From the NCBI RefSeq assembly GCF_008123965.1, contig NZ_VSTH01000056.1:38143-102142 (forward strand): a stretch of DNA of 64,000 nt, read 5' to 3'. Numbering within the stretch: position 1 is the first letter of the stretch; every line of letters begins with the position of its first letter. This DNA comes from Bradyrhizobium hipponense. GTDB lineage: Bacteria > Pseudomonadota > Alphaproteobacteria > Rhizobiales > Xanthobacteraceae. The position numbers and the translations under genes are program-made. The notes below the pieces were generated by a model. It searched no databases. It saw only the letters and a list, made by a program, of their open reading frames with translations, and had not been told where the DNA came from. Shown in pieces: positions 16,126-24,633 of this stretch.

Positions 16126-16869
16126 ATGACCATCGACGTCGTCGATCTCCGCGAGTTCTATTCCCGCCGCCTCGGGATCGTGGCGCGGCAGATGATCAAT
16201 CGCGGCATCAAGGAGCGCTGGCCGAGCGCCAAGGGCGAGCGCGTGCTCGGCATCGGCTATCCCACGCCCTATCTCGGATTGTTCCGCGAGGATGCGGAGC
16301 GCTGCCTCGCCTTCATGCCGGCGGCCCAGGGCGTCTTGAAATGGCCAACGGGGCGTCCTGCGCTGGCCACGCTGGTTGACGAATTCTCGCTGCCGCTGCC
16401 GGACGCCGCGGTCGACCGCATCCTGCTGGTCCATGCGCTGGAAATGTCGGATGATCCGGCTGCGCTGTTGCGCGAGGTGTGGCGGGTGCTGTCGCCGTCG
16501 GGCCGTGTCATGGCGGTGATCCCGAACCGGCGCGGGGTGTGGACCCGCTCCGACAATACGCCGTTCGGCCACGGCCGGCCCTATTCGCGCTCGCAGATCA
16601 CGGATCTGTTGCGCCAGACCTGGTTCACGCCGACCGCCTGGGGCGAGGCGCTGTTCATGCCGCCCTATGCTGGCCGGTGGGTATTGAAATCGGCGCAGAT
16701 GTGGGAGCGGGCCGGCGCGGCGTTGTCGCTGCCATTTGCCGGCGTCCATATCGTCGAGGCCACCAAGCAGGTCTACCGCGCGATCCCCGCCAAGCGGGAA
16801 CGGGCGCGGCTGATTCCCTCCTTGAAGCCGGTGCTGGTGCCGTCTTCGACGACGGTGACGCACACCTGA
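16126..16869 (+). CDS. Class I SAM-dependent methyltransferase
   Basis: 247 aa. The segment GERVLGIGYPTPYLGLF replaces a normal glycine-rich motif I, and LPDAAVDRILLVHALEMSDDPAALLREVWRVLSPSGRVMAVIPNRRG is a typical Methyltransf_11 post-I to motif III region. It is divergent from gloB, a pairing common in Rhizobiales. The substrate is unknown. The less typical motif I (GIGYPT rather than G-x-G-x-G) suggests altered SAM binding. Confidence 0.78.
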   Translation: MTIDVVDLREFYSRRLGIVARQMINRGIKERWPSAKGERVLGIGYPTPYLGLFREDAERCLAFMPAAQGVLKWPTGRPALATLVDEFSLPLPDAAVDRILLVHALEMSDDPAALLREVWRVLSPSGRVMAVIPNRRGVWTRSDNTPFGHGRPYSRSQITDLLRQTWFTPTAWGEALFMPPYAGRWVLKSAQMWERAGAALSLPFAGVHIVEATKQVYRAIPAKRERARLIPSLKPVLVPSSTTVTHT

Positions 16870-16875
16870 AAGCAA

Positions 16876-16901
16876 ATCGTCCCGGCCAGGGCCGGGACGA
16901 T
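16876..16901. terminator. Bidirectional terminator-like hairpin
   Basis: An 11-bp perfect stem (ATCGTCCCGGC and GCCGGGACGAT) with loop CAGG, placed between the convergent methyltransferase and DUF4167 genes. It lacks a long T-tract on either strand, so termination efficiency is uncertain. The stem sequence resembles the end hairpins of repeat family A. Confidence 0.55.
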
Positions 16902-16933
16902 GCAGTTCAACAAATCAGGAGAACCGTTGCGGC

Positions 16934-17707
16934 TTACTCGCCGGGAGCGAGATCGTCGCTCGAGGCGGCCGGAGCAGCTTCGCGCTCGGGGCGCGGGCCG
17001 CCATGCGGCCGGCGGCGGCGCCTCGGAAAGCGTTCGCCGCCACCGCCACCCTCGCCACCGTTCACCTGCGGCTGTGCGCCGGTGATGAAGGAGGGCAGGC
17101 GATCGACGTTGCCGGCTTCGGCGACGACAGGCTGCGGCTGGTTCAGCGGGAGCGGCTGCGGCTGGGGCTGCGGCTGATATTGCGGCTGCGGACGGTGGTC
17201 GCGCTCGCGGTGCTCGCGCGGCTGTTGGTTCTCGCGCTGATAGGGCTGATTGTCGCGGGGCTGATGATCACGCTGCTGATGGTCACGCTGGCCGTCGCGC
17301 ACGAAAGTCGGCTGCTGGGGCTGGGGAACGAAGCCCGGCTCCTGGCCGAAATTCGAGAAATTCTCACCGTCGTCCTCGCTGTCGTCGCTGCTGCTGCTCA
17401 TGGGCTCGTCGCCGCGCGGCTGCTGGCTCTGCCGGAACTGCTCCTGGGCGGTGGCGATCAAGCGGAAATAATGCTCCGCGTGCTGGTAGTAATTCTCGGC
17501 AGCGACCGGATCGCCGGAAGAGCGCGCGTCGCGTGCGAGCTGAAGGTACTTCTCGGCGATGTGCGAAGCGGTGCCGCGGATCTTGATGTCGGGACCGTTC
17601 GATTCGTAGACCCGGGTCATCGGGTTCTGGCCGCGCCGGTTATGATTGTTGTTATTGTTGTTGTTATTCCGGTTGCGCATCCGCTGCTTGTTCTGACCGT
17701 TTCTCAT
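16934..17707 (-). CDS. DUF4167 domain protein with Asn- and Gln/Pro-rich low complexity
   Basis: 257 aa. It starts with a basic Asn run (MRNRN followed by eight Asn, then HNRRGQN), then the DUF4167 domain (about 25-90: VYESNGPDIKIRGTASHIAEKYLQLARDARSSGDPVAAENYYQHAEHYFR). A long disordered tail follows, rich in Gln, Pro, Arg and Asp (repeats such as QPQPQPQP and QRDHQ). DUF4167 proteins are restricted to alphaproteobacteria and uncharacterised. Composition suggests RNA or nucleic-acid binding; this is inference. Confidence 0.85.
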   Translation of the reverse strand: MRNGQNKQRMRNRNNNNNNNNHNRRGQNPMTRVYESNGPDIKIRGTASHIAEKYLQLARDARSSGDPVAAENYYQHAEHYFRLIATAQEQFRQSQQPRGDEPMSSSSDDSEDDGENFSNFGQEPGFVPQPQQPTFVRDGQRDHQQRDHQPRDNQPYQRENQQPREHRERDHRPQPQYQPQPQPQPLPLNQPQPVVAEAGNVDRLPSFITGAQPQVNGGEGGGGGERFPRRRRRPHGGPRPEREAAPAASSDDLAPGE

Positions 17708-18166
17708 GTCCTGCCTTTAATTCCAGCCCTAAAGGTTGCACGCACTACTGATTGCCGAGAGTGACCTAATGACAACGGTTCACGCTTCTCGTACGCACCG
17801 CGCGCACGAGCGGATTGAGCCCTGCCGATGTTCGTCGACCATCGCGTTCAACAAGGACGCGTTCCCCACCCGCCAGCATTCATCGCCAGCGAACCCATTC
17901 ATTTTGCCTGCCAAAACAAGCCCTGGTTTCTTGCGTTAGTCTTCGCGCGCAATTTCAGGCTTTCGTTCACGTTGCGGTCGGAAGCAGCGCGCCACAAATG
18001 GCCATCGCGCTTCACAGGACCTCGCTTGGAACCGTAAATCAGTGAAGCTCTCGCCCGAGAGCCCGGCTTTCGCCCGTAAGTCTACGGGGCCGACACCGAT
18101 GTGCTGAGCAGAAGGTAGTCGTTCCAACGGGATATTCCAAGAGGTTTTTGCAGCCCAATCCGGCTT
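17708..18166. other. 459-bp gap between DUF4167 and prmC, no gene recognised
   Basis: No coding sequence is convincing in either direction. The part next to 17707 should hold the DUF4167 promoter and has the ribosome-binding site AGGCAGGA on the minus strand. The only structured part is the hairpin cluster at about 18009-18090, listed separately. Confidence 0.5.
18009..18090. ncRNA. Possible structured RNA: three consecutive hairpins
   Basis: Three stems follow one another with almost no spacing: GCTTCAC (18009-18015) pairs with GTGAAGC (18042-18048), GCTCTCG (18047-18053) pairs with CGAGAGC (18056-18062), and GCCCGTA (18072-18078) pairs with TACGGGGC (18083-18090, one bulged G). The first two compete for two bases. 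The direction of transcription is unknown: on the minus strand it would be in the 3' region of prmC or the leader of DUF4167. Confidence 0.3.
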
Positions 18167-19048
18167 TTATAGGGGCATTTTTCGGGCCGAAACGGCCCTC
18201 GGGATACCCGCCAAGTCGGCTCTAGGCGGCCTGTCCGCTACCAATGCGGCAGCCACCATTAAGGTTTCAATATTTCGCGCCTGGCCCTGCCCGGCTTCGA
18301 CGATCAGCGCCCCGCCCGGCGCGAGGCGTTCCGCCGCCTGCGGGATCAGGGCGCGATAGGCGTCGTAACCGTCGTTGCCGCCGTCGAGCGCCAGATGCGG
18401 ATCGTGCTCGCGCACTTCGATGCCCAGTTTCGGAATTTCTCCCGAGGGGATATAGGGCGGATTCGACACGATAAGATCGAACGGGCCGCTGAGCGCTGCC
18501 GCATAGGAGCAGGCGACGAAGGCGGAACGCTCGCCAAGGCCGAGGGCTGCGGCATTGCTCCTCGCAGTGTCGAGCGCGGTCAGGCTGAGATCGGTGCCGA
18601 CGCCGAAAGCGCCGGGAATTTCGTGCAGCAGCGCCAGCAGGATCGCGCCCGACCCGGTGCCGATGTCGGCGATGCGCACTTGATCGGAGGCTCGCCGTTC
18701 GCGAAAGATTTCGAGCGCGAGCTCGACCACGGTCTCGGTATCGGGCCGCGGCACCAGCGTTGCTTCCGACAGACGAAATGGCAGGCCCCAGAATTCCCTG
18801 ACCCCGAGAATGCGCGCCACCGGTTCGCCCGCGATCCGCCGCTGGCCATGGCGCGCGAGCTGCAACGCCTCGGCGTCGGTGAGGAGGCGGGCGCCCTGCG
18901 CAACCAGGCCGGTGAGATCGAGGCCAAGCGCCGCGCCCAGCAGGATACGGGCGTCGAGTTCGGCTTCGCCCTGCTGCGCCGATCGCAGTTGCGCCGCCAG
19001 CGCACGCCGCGCGCCCTCGACGGATAGTCCGGTGAAGGGATTGCTCAC
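18167..19048 (-). CDS. prmC: Peptide chain release factor N5-glutamine methyltransferase
   Basis: 293 aa. An N-terminal helical PrmC domain (about 1-85) precedes a Rossmann methyltransferase with motif I IADIGTGSGAILLALL and the substrate-binding NPPYIPSGE. It methylates the GGQ glutamine of release factors. prfA, the gene for its substrate, lies 7 bp upstream on the same strand, the conserved bacterial order. Confidence 0.96.
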   Translation of the reverse strand: MSNPFTGLSVEGARRALAAQLRSAQQGEAELDARILLGAALGLDLTGLVAQGARLLTDAEALQLARHGQRRIAGEPVARILGVREFWGLPFRLSEATLVPRPDTETVVELALEIFRERRASDQVRIADIGTGSGAILLALLHEIPGAFGVGTDLSLTALDTARSNAAALGLGERSAFVACSYAAALSGPFDLIVSNPPYIPSGEIPKLGIEVREHDPHLALDGGNDGYDAYRALIPQAAERLAPGGALIVEAGQGQARNIETLMVAAALVADRPPRADLAGIPRAVSARKMPL

Positions 19049-19055
19049 GCGCCGG

Positions 19056-20141
19056 TCACGCCGCAGCGCCCTGGGCTGCGAGCTGCGCGGCCTGATGCTC
19101 GGTGGTCAGCGCATCGATCAGCTCGCCGAGCGCCTCGCCCGCGATGACCTGCGGCAGCTTGTAGAGCGTCAGGTTGATGCGATGGTCGGTGACGCGTCCT
19201 TGCGGAAAGTTGTAGGTGCGGATCCGCTCGCTGCGATCGCCGGAGCCGACCTTCTCCTTGCGCTCGGCGGAACGAGCGGCATCGACGCGTTGCTGCTCGG
19301 CGTCGTAGATGCGCGAGCGCAGGATGTTCATTGCGGAGGCGCGGTTCTTGTGCTGCGAGCGGCTGTCTTGCATCATCACGACTATGCCGGTCGGGATGTG
19401 GGTGATGCGGATCGCCGATTCGGTCTTGTTGACGTGCTGGCCGCCGGCGCCTTGCGCGCGCATGGTCTCGATGCGCAGATCGTCGTTCTTGATGTCGACG
19501 TCGACGTCCTCGACCTCCGGCAGCACGGCGACCGTTGCGGCGGAGGTGTGGATGCGGCCTTGCGTCTCGGTGTCGGGCACGCGCTGCACCCGGTGGACGC
19601 CGGATTCGAATTTCAGCTTGGAGAATGCGCCGCGGCCCTGCACCTCGGCGATGATTTCCTTGTAGCCGCCGACGGTGCCTTCGCTGGCCGAGATCACCTC
19701 GACCTTCCAGCCCTGAAGGCTGGCAAAGCGCTCGTACATCCGGAACAGATCGCCCGCGAACAGCGAGGCCTCGTCGCCGCCGGTGCCGGCGCGGATTTCC
19801 AGCACCACGTTGCGGTCGTCCATGGCGTCCTTGGGCAAGAGCGCGACGCGGATCTTCTGCACGAGCTCTTCGATTCTGAGATTGAGTTCGTCGCGTTCGG
19901 CCTCCGCCATGCTACGCATCTCGGCATCCGTCGCGGGATCGGCGATGAGCGCTTCGATGTCGGCGAACTCCTTGACCGCGGCCCGATAGGCTTTGACCGC
20001 CTCGATCAGCGGCGCGAGCTCGGCGAGCTCGCGCGTGATCTGCACGTAGCGCTCGGAGGCGAGCTGGCCGAGCGATTCGGCCTCGAGCGAGGCGTGATGC
20101 GCAAGCAGGACGTCCAGTTTGGCTTCGGGGAGTGACGACAT
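19056..20141 (-). CDS. prfA: Peptide chain release factor 1
   Basis: 361 aa from ATG 20141. The peptidyl-hydrolysis motif GGQ is at 233-235 (RAQGAGGQHVNKTES). The codon-recognition tripeptide is PDT in QRVPDTETQG (about 189-191), a P-x-T form where E. coli has PAT. RF1 ends translation at UAA and UAG. A longer frame upstream overlaps ptsP's end and is not needed. Operon with prmC. Confidence 0.97.
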   Translation of the reverse strand: MSSLPEAKLDVLLAHHASLEAESLGQLASERYVQITRELAELAPLIEAVKAYRAAVKEFADIEALIADPATDAEMRSMAEAERDELNLRIEELVQKIRVALLPKDAMDDRNVVLEIRAGTGGDEASLFAGDLFRMYERFASLQGWKVEVISASEGTVGGYKEIIAEVQGRGAFSKLKFESGVHRVQRVPDTETQGRIHTSAATVAVLPEVEDVDVDIKNDDLRIETMRAQGAGGQHVNKTESAIRITHIPTGIVVMMQDSRSQHKNRASAMNILRSRIYDAEQQRVDAARSAERKEKVGSGDRSERIRTYNFPQGRVTDHRINLTLYKLPQVIAGEALGELIDALTTEHQAAQLAAQGAAA

Positions 20142-20196
20142 CGGTTCTGGTCTCAAAGGGCGGACGGAGGGCGGAGCGCGCGAGCGGGCAGGCCCG

Positions 20197-22464
20197 CTAC
20201 AACGCCAGGCCCTCGGCCTCGGCAAACTCCGTCAGCTTCTGCCGGATCGAGACGCTGCCGGCCGGTGCGTCCAGCAGCGGGCCGAGCATCGCTTCGGCCT
20301 TCCTGGCATCGAGATCGATCACCATCGCCTTCACCGGGCCGAGCGCGCTCGCCGAGAGCGACAGCGAACGATAGCCCAACGCGATCAGGGCCAGCGCGCC
20401 GATCGGCTTCGAGGCCATCTCGCCGCAGAGCGAGAGCGACTTCTTCGCCGCATGGCACTTGCGGGCAATGTCGCGAAGCGCGCGCAGGATCGGCGCCGAC
20501 ATGGTGTCGAACCGCTCCGAGACCTTGGCGTTGCCGCGGTCGACCGCGAACAGGAACTGGAACAGATCGTTGGAGCCGACCGAGATGAAGTCGACTTTTT
20601 TCAGCAACTCGTCGAGCTGGTAGAGCAGCGCCGGCACCTCGACCATGGTGCCGATGTCGATGCGCTCCGGCAGCGTGTGGCCGTGCTGGCGCAAGTAAGT
20701 CAACTCGCGCTCGACCAGCGCTTTGGCCGCGTCGAACTCGGCAACCTCCGAGATCATCGGAAACATCACGCGCAGTGCGCGGCCGCCGCCGGCGCGTAGC
20801 AACGCGCGGATCTGGCCGCGCAACAGGCCCGGACGGTCCAGCCCGAGCCGGATCGCGCGCCAGCCCAGCGCGGGATTTTCCTCGATCACCGTCTCCATAT
20901 AAGGCAGCGCCTTGTCGCCGCCAATGTCGAGCGTGCGGAAGGTGACCGGCTTGCTGCCCGCGGCATCCAGCACGGTGCGGTAGAGCGCGAGCTGGTCGCT
21001 GGTGCGGGGCAGGCTCTGGCCGACCATGAATTGCAGCTCGGTGCGGAACAGGCCGATGCCGGCGCTGCCGGTGTCCTCGATATGCGGCAGGTCGATGGCG
21101 AGGCCGGCGTTGATCAGCAGCTCGACCTTCTCGCCGTCCTTGGTGACGCAGGGCCGGTCGCGCAGCGCCAGATATTGCGCCTGGCGGCGGGCGCGGAAGC
21201 GCACACGCTCGGCAAAGGCCGCCTCGATTTCCTGCGAGGGACGCACATAGATCGAGCCGGATGTGCCATCGACGATGACGGCGTCGCCGGGATCGGCGAT
21301 GCCGGGCGCGTTCGGCACCTCGCCGACCGCGGGAATGCCGAGCGCGCGCGCCACGATCGAGACGTGGGAATTGGCGGTGCCTTCCTCCAAGATAATGCCG
21401 CGCAGGCGCTTGCGGTCGTAGTCGAGCAGCGCCGCCGGTCCCATCGCGCGCGCGATGACGATGGCATTGTCGGGCAATTGCTCGCGCGAGGGCGCGTGGT
21501 CCTGGCCGACCAGCTGCCGCATCAGCCGGTAGCCGAGATCTTCCAGATCATGCAGCCGGTCGCGCAAATAAGGATCGGTCGAACGCAGCATGCGGGCGCG
21601 GGTGTCGGACTGCACGCGCTCGACGGCGGCTTCCGCCGTGAGGCCGGTGGCGACGGCCTCGTGCAGCTTGTGCGACCAGCCCTGGTCGTTGGCGAACATG
21701 CGATAGGCTTCGAGCACGTCGCGGTGCTCGCCGCCTTCGGCGACGTCGCCGCGCTCCAGCATGCGGTCGAGATCGGAACGCAGCTTCGCGAGCGCGGTAT
21801 CGAGCCGCTTGATTTCCTTCGGCAGATCCTCGGCGATGTAGTCCTTGATGACGACGCGCGGCTCGTGCAGCACGACATGGCCGAGCGCGATGCCCTCCGA
21901 CAGGATGGCGCCGACCTTCTGCATGGAATGCCGCGCGGCCGGCTCCTGGCCGGGCTGGGCCAGCGCCGACAATTCGCCGGAGGCGATCAGCTCCGCCAGC
22001 ACCATGGCGGTGGTTTGCAGCGCCTCGAGCTCCTCCTCGACATAGGTGCGCTTGGCGCGGTTCTGCACCACCAGCACGCCGAGCGTGTTGCCGGCGCGCA
22101 GGATCGGGACGCCGAGGAAGGAGTGATAGATTTCTTCGCCGGTCTCGGGGCGGAACGAGAACGCCGGGTGGCTCTGCGCATCGCTCAAATTGAGCGGCGT
22201 CGCCTCGCTGGCGACGAGGCCGACCAGGCCCTCATGGGCGCTCAGCACGGTGTGGTGCACCGCCTCGCGCTTGAGGCCTTCGGTGGCGTAGAGTTCGAGC
22301 GTGTTGTCGACGCGCAGCACGTAGACCGAGCACACCTCGGCCACCATGTTGGCGGCGATCAGCACCACGATCTTGTCCAGCCGCTCTTGGGCCGAGACCT
22401 GCTCCGCCATGGTTTCGCGGAGCCGTCTCAACAAGACGCGGGGACCTCCCGACGCGCTCCGCAT
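20197..22464 (-). CDS. ptsP: Phosphoenolpyruvate-protein phosphotransferase PtsP (Enzyme I-Ntr)
   Basis: 755 aa. An N-terminal GAF domain (about 20-165) is followed by the enzyme I modules: the N-terminal PEP-utiliser, the phosphohistidine swivel (EEGTANSHVSIVARALG), and the TIM barrel with GIGLFRTELQFM and VDFISVGSNDLFQFLFAVDR. It phosphorylates NPr from PEP, starting the nitrogen-related PTS that links nitrogen and carbon status to potassium transport and PHB metabolism. It lies between lysC and prfA on the same strand, the usual order in Rhizobiales. Confidence 0.95.
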   Translation of the reverse strand: MRSASGGPRVLLRRLRETMAEQVSAQERLDKIVVLIAANMVAEVCSVYVLRVDNTLELYATEGLKREAVHHTVLSAHEGLVGLVASEATPLNLSDAQSHPAFSFRPETGEEIYHSFLGVPILRAGNTLGVLVVQNRAKRTYVEEELEALQTTAMVLAELIASGELSALAQPGQEPAARHSMQKVGAILSEGIALGHVVLHEPRVVIKDYIAEDLPKEIKRLDTALAKLRSDLDRMLERGDVAEGGEHRDVLEAYRMFANDQGWSHKLHEAVATGLTAEAAVERVQSDTRARMLRSTDPYLRDRLHDLEDLGYRLMRQLVGQDHAPSREQLPDNAIVIARAMGPAALLDYDRKRLRGIILEEGTANSHVSIVARALGIPAVGEVPNAPGIADPGDAVIVDGTSGSIYVRPSQEIEAAFAERVRFRARRQAQYLALRDRPCVTKDGEKVELLINAGLAIDLPHIEDTGSAGIGLFRTELQFMVGQSLPRTSDQLALYRTVLDAAGSKPVTFRTLDIGGDKALPYMETVIEENPALGWRAIRLGLDRPGLLRGQIRALLRAGGGRALRVMFPMISEVAEFDAAKALVERELTYLRQHGHTLPERIDIGTMVEVPALLYQLDELLKKVDFISVGSNDLFQFLFAVDRGNAKVSERFDTMSAPILRALRDIARKCHAAKKSLSLCGEMASKPIGALALIALGYRSLSLSASALGPVKAMVIDLDARKAEAMLGPLLDAPAGSVSIRQKLTEFAEAEGLAL

Positions 22465-22745
22465 GTGCCGCCAATCTCCTCACTCAGCCGGGCCCGAGAG
22501 GGGCTCCGGCGGCTCGCCCGAAAATCCAGAAAAACAACGAATTTGCTCATCCGGCCCCGGCCCGGGCAATCGCCGGAGCCATCGCCTGAGCCGAATCAGC
22601 ACCGCCTCCACTGGGGCACAGTTTCTGGCAGCCCACCCTGTCCGCCGTATAGCGAATTGAGGCTTGTTTTGCCAAGCAAAACGCCTGCCAGACGCGAATG
22701 TGTGTACACCTTCGCGTTTGCTGCGACCGCTAAGAGAAAATTCGT
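22465..22745. other. lysC-ptsP spacer with two inverted repeats
   Basis: 281 bp, no gene. GTTTTGC (22666-22672) and GCAAAAC (22676-22682) form a hairpin, and ACGCGAA (22692-22698) and TTCGCGT (22711-22717) flank a GTGTAC core. On the minus strand both lie within about 80 bp after the lysC stop, so they may be a terminator or, alternatively, part of the ptsP control region. Confidence 0.45.
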
Positions 22746-24002
22746 CTAAGTCTGATCGAGGCCGTAGAGTGTGTGCAGGGTGCGCACCGCAAGCTCGGTA
22801 TAGGCGGTGTCGATCAGAACCGAGAATTTGATCTCGGAGGTTGTAATGGCCCGGATGTTGATATTCCGTCGGGCGAGGGCCGAGAACGCCTGGGCGGCGA
22901 CGCCGGCATGGCTGCGCATGCCGCTGCCGATCACCGAGATCTTGGCGACGTCAGTGGCGGTGTCGAGCCGCGCATAGCCGATCTGGCCCTTGGCCGCGGT
23001 GATCGTCTCCTTGGCCCGGGTGTAGTCGGCGGCCGGCACCGTAAAGGTGAGATCGGTGGTCTTGCCGTCCTCGGAGACGTTCTGCACGATCATGTCGACG
23101 TTGATGTTGGCGTCGGCCAGCGGGCCGAAGATCGACGCCGCGACGCCGGGCTTGTCCTCGATCTGGCGCACCGAGATCTGGGCCTCGTCCTTCGAAAAGG
23201 CGATGCCGGTGACGACGTGGCTTTCCATGATCTCCTCCTCGCTGCAGATCAGCGTGCCGGGCGGCTGGTTGGCATGCGGGTCGATATCCTCGGGCTTATC
23301 GAAGCTGGAGCGGACGAAGATCGGCATATTGTAGACCATGCCGAGTTCCACCGAGCGGACCTGGAGCACTTTTGCGCCCTGGGAAGCCAGTTCCAGCATG
23401 TCTTCGAACGCGATCTTGTCGAGCCGGCGCGCCTTCGGCACGATTCGCGGGTCGGTAGTGTAGACCCCATCGACGTCGGTGTAGATGTCGCAGCGGTCCG
23501 CCTTGACGGCGGCGGCGATCGCGACCGCCGACGTGTCGGAGCCGCCGCGGCCGAGCGTGGTAATGCGGCCGGTCGCGGGGCTGATGCCCTGGAAGCCGGC
23601 GATGACCGCGACCTCCTTCCGCTCCTTGAAGCGGCTGATGATCTCGCTACCGTCGATGTCCTCGATCCGGGCCGAGGCATGGGCGTCGCTGGTCTTGATC
23701 GGGATCTGCCAGCCCTGCCAGGACCGGGCCTGGATGCCCATGCCCTGGAGCGCGATGGCGAGCAGGCCGGAGGTGACCTGTTCTCCAGAGGCGACCACGG
23801 CATCATATTCGCGCGCGTCGTGCATGGGCGAGGCCTCGCTGCACCACGCCACCAGCTCGTTGGTCTTGCCGGACATCGCGGAGACGACCACGGCCACCTC
23901 GTGGCCAGCGTCGACCTCACGCTTCACATGGCGCGCGACGTTGCGGATACGTTCGATATTGGCGACGGATGTGCCGCCGAATTTCATCACGAGGCGGCTC
24001 AT
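22746..24002 (-). CDS. lysC: Aspartate kinase
   Basis: 418 aa. The kinase domain starts with VMKFGGTSVANIERI and contains FQGISPATGRITTLGRGGSDTSAVAIAAAV; two ACT domains occupy about 265-418 (VTGIAFSKDEAQISVRQIEDKPGVAASIFG, then KISVIGSGMRSHAGVAAQAF). It phosphorylates aspartate at the head of the lysine, threonine and methionine pathway; the ACT domains mediate feedback inhibition. It is divergent from the PH-domain and ubiG genes. Confidence 0.96.
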   Translation of the reverse strand: MSRLVMKFGGTSVANIERIRNVARHVKREVDAGHEVAVVVSAMSGKTNELVAWCSEASPMHDAREYDAVVASGEQVTSGLLAIALQGMGIQARSWQGWQIPIKTSDAHASARIEDIDGSEIISRFKERKEVAVIAGFQGISPATGRITTLGRGGSDTSAVAIAAAVKADRCDIYTDVDGVYTTDPRIVPKARRLDKIAFEDMLELASQGAKVLQVRSVELGMVYNMPIFVRSSFDKPEDIDPHANQPPGTLICSEEEIMESHVVTGIAFSKDEAQISVRQIEDKPGVAASIFGPLADANINVDMIVQNVSEDGKTTDLTFTVPAADYTRAKETITAAKGQIGYARLDTATDVAKISVIGSGMRSHAGVAAQAFSALARRNINIRAITTSEIKFSVLIDTAYTELAVRTLHTLYGLDQT

Positions 24003-24151
24003 GACGACGCGTGCATTCCCTTATAAGGATAAGTATGGTGACCCGCGCGAGACGGGCCCGCGGATGCCGACCGCGCGTATACATAGCGACGGGGCCGGGG
24101 GCAAGCGGGTCCTGCGGCCTCGGAGACGGGGGTAATGGGTTAATCGAGATT

Positions 24152-24619
24152 ATGGCGCGCTATATCGACGAGATCCTCCAGCCGGGCGAGCGGGTACTGT
24201 ATTCGACCAATGCGCACTGGATCTTCTATTTTCCTGCCATTCTGGCCTGGATCGCAGCCCTCATCCTGTTCATCCTGTCCCGGCAAACCATCGTCGAGGG
24301 GCTCGTGCTGTTGTGTCTCGTCGCCTCCGGCCTGGCGGCGCTGGCAGCGCTCTACTGGACCGTGAGGGGCTGGTTCCACCGCTTCACCACCGAGACCGAC
24401 GTCACCAATTTGCGGGTCGTGCACAAGACCGGCTTCATCAAGCGCCGCACCTTCGAGATGGCGCTGGACAAGGTTGAGAGCGTCGACGTCAACCAGACGA
24501 TCCTTGGACGTATTCTCAACTATGGCGACGTGACCATTCGCGGCGTCGGCGAAGGGATCGAGACGATCAAGACCATCGCCTCGCCGCTCGCCTTCCGCAG
24601 TTCGATCACCACGCGGTAG
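24152..24619 (+). CDS. Membrane protein with bacterial PH (DUF304-like) domain
   Basis: 155 aa from ATG 24152. Two adjacent hydrophobic helices (about 22-70: WIFYFPAILAWIAALILFIL and EGLVLLCLVASGLAALAALYW) precede a C-terminal bacterial PH domain (TDVTNLRVVHKTGFIKRRTFEMALDKVESVDVNQTILGRILNYGDVTIRG). The family is widespread and of unknown function, though YdbS/YdbT members affect envelope stress traits. ubiG follows 14 bp downstream, so co-transcription is likely. Confidence 0.82.
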   Translation: MARYIDEILQPGERVLYSTNAHWIFYFPAILAWIAALILFILSRQTIVEGLVLLCLVASGLAALAALYWTVRGWFHRFTTETDVTNLRVVHKTGFIKRRTFEMALDKVESVDVNQTILGRILNYGDVTIRGVGEGIETIKTIASPLAFRSSITTR

Positions 24620-24633
24620 GACCGCGCGTAACC

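Noticed and set aside
15250..16875. A 541-residue version of glyoxalase II
   Set aside because: Only the last 255 residues resemble GloB. The extension is antisense to a methyltransferase and has no domain.
17003..17764. A Leu/Val-rich plus-strand frame opposite the DUF4167 gene, looking like a membrane protein
   Set aside because: The hydrophobic repeats are the complement of Gln, Asn and Arg codons in the real gene.
18810..20135. A 441-codon plus-strand frame antisense to prmC and prfA
   Set aside because: It spans two conserved genes on the other strand and has no recognisable domain.
21031..22749. A 572-codon plus-strand frame antisense to ptsP
   Set aside because: ptsP is complete and unmistakable; the antisense product has no family features and is rich in His, Asp, Gly and Arg as antisense frames here typically are.
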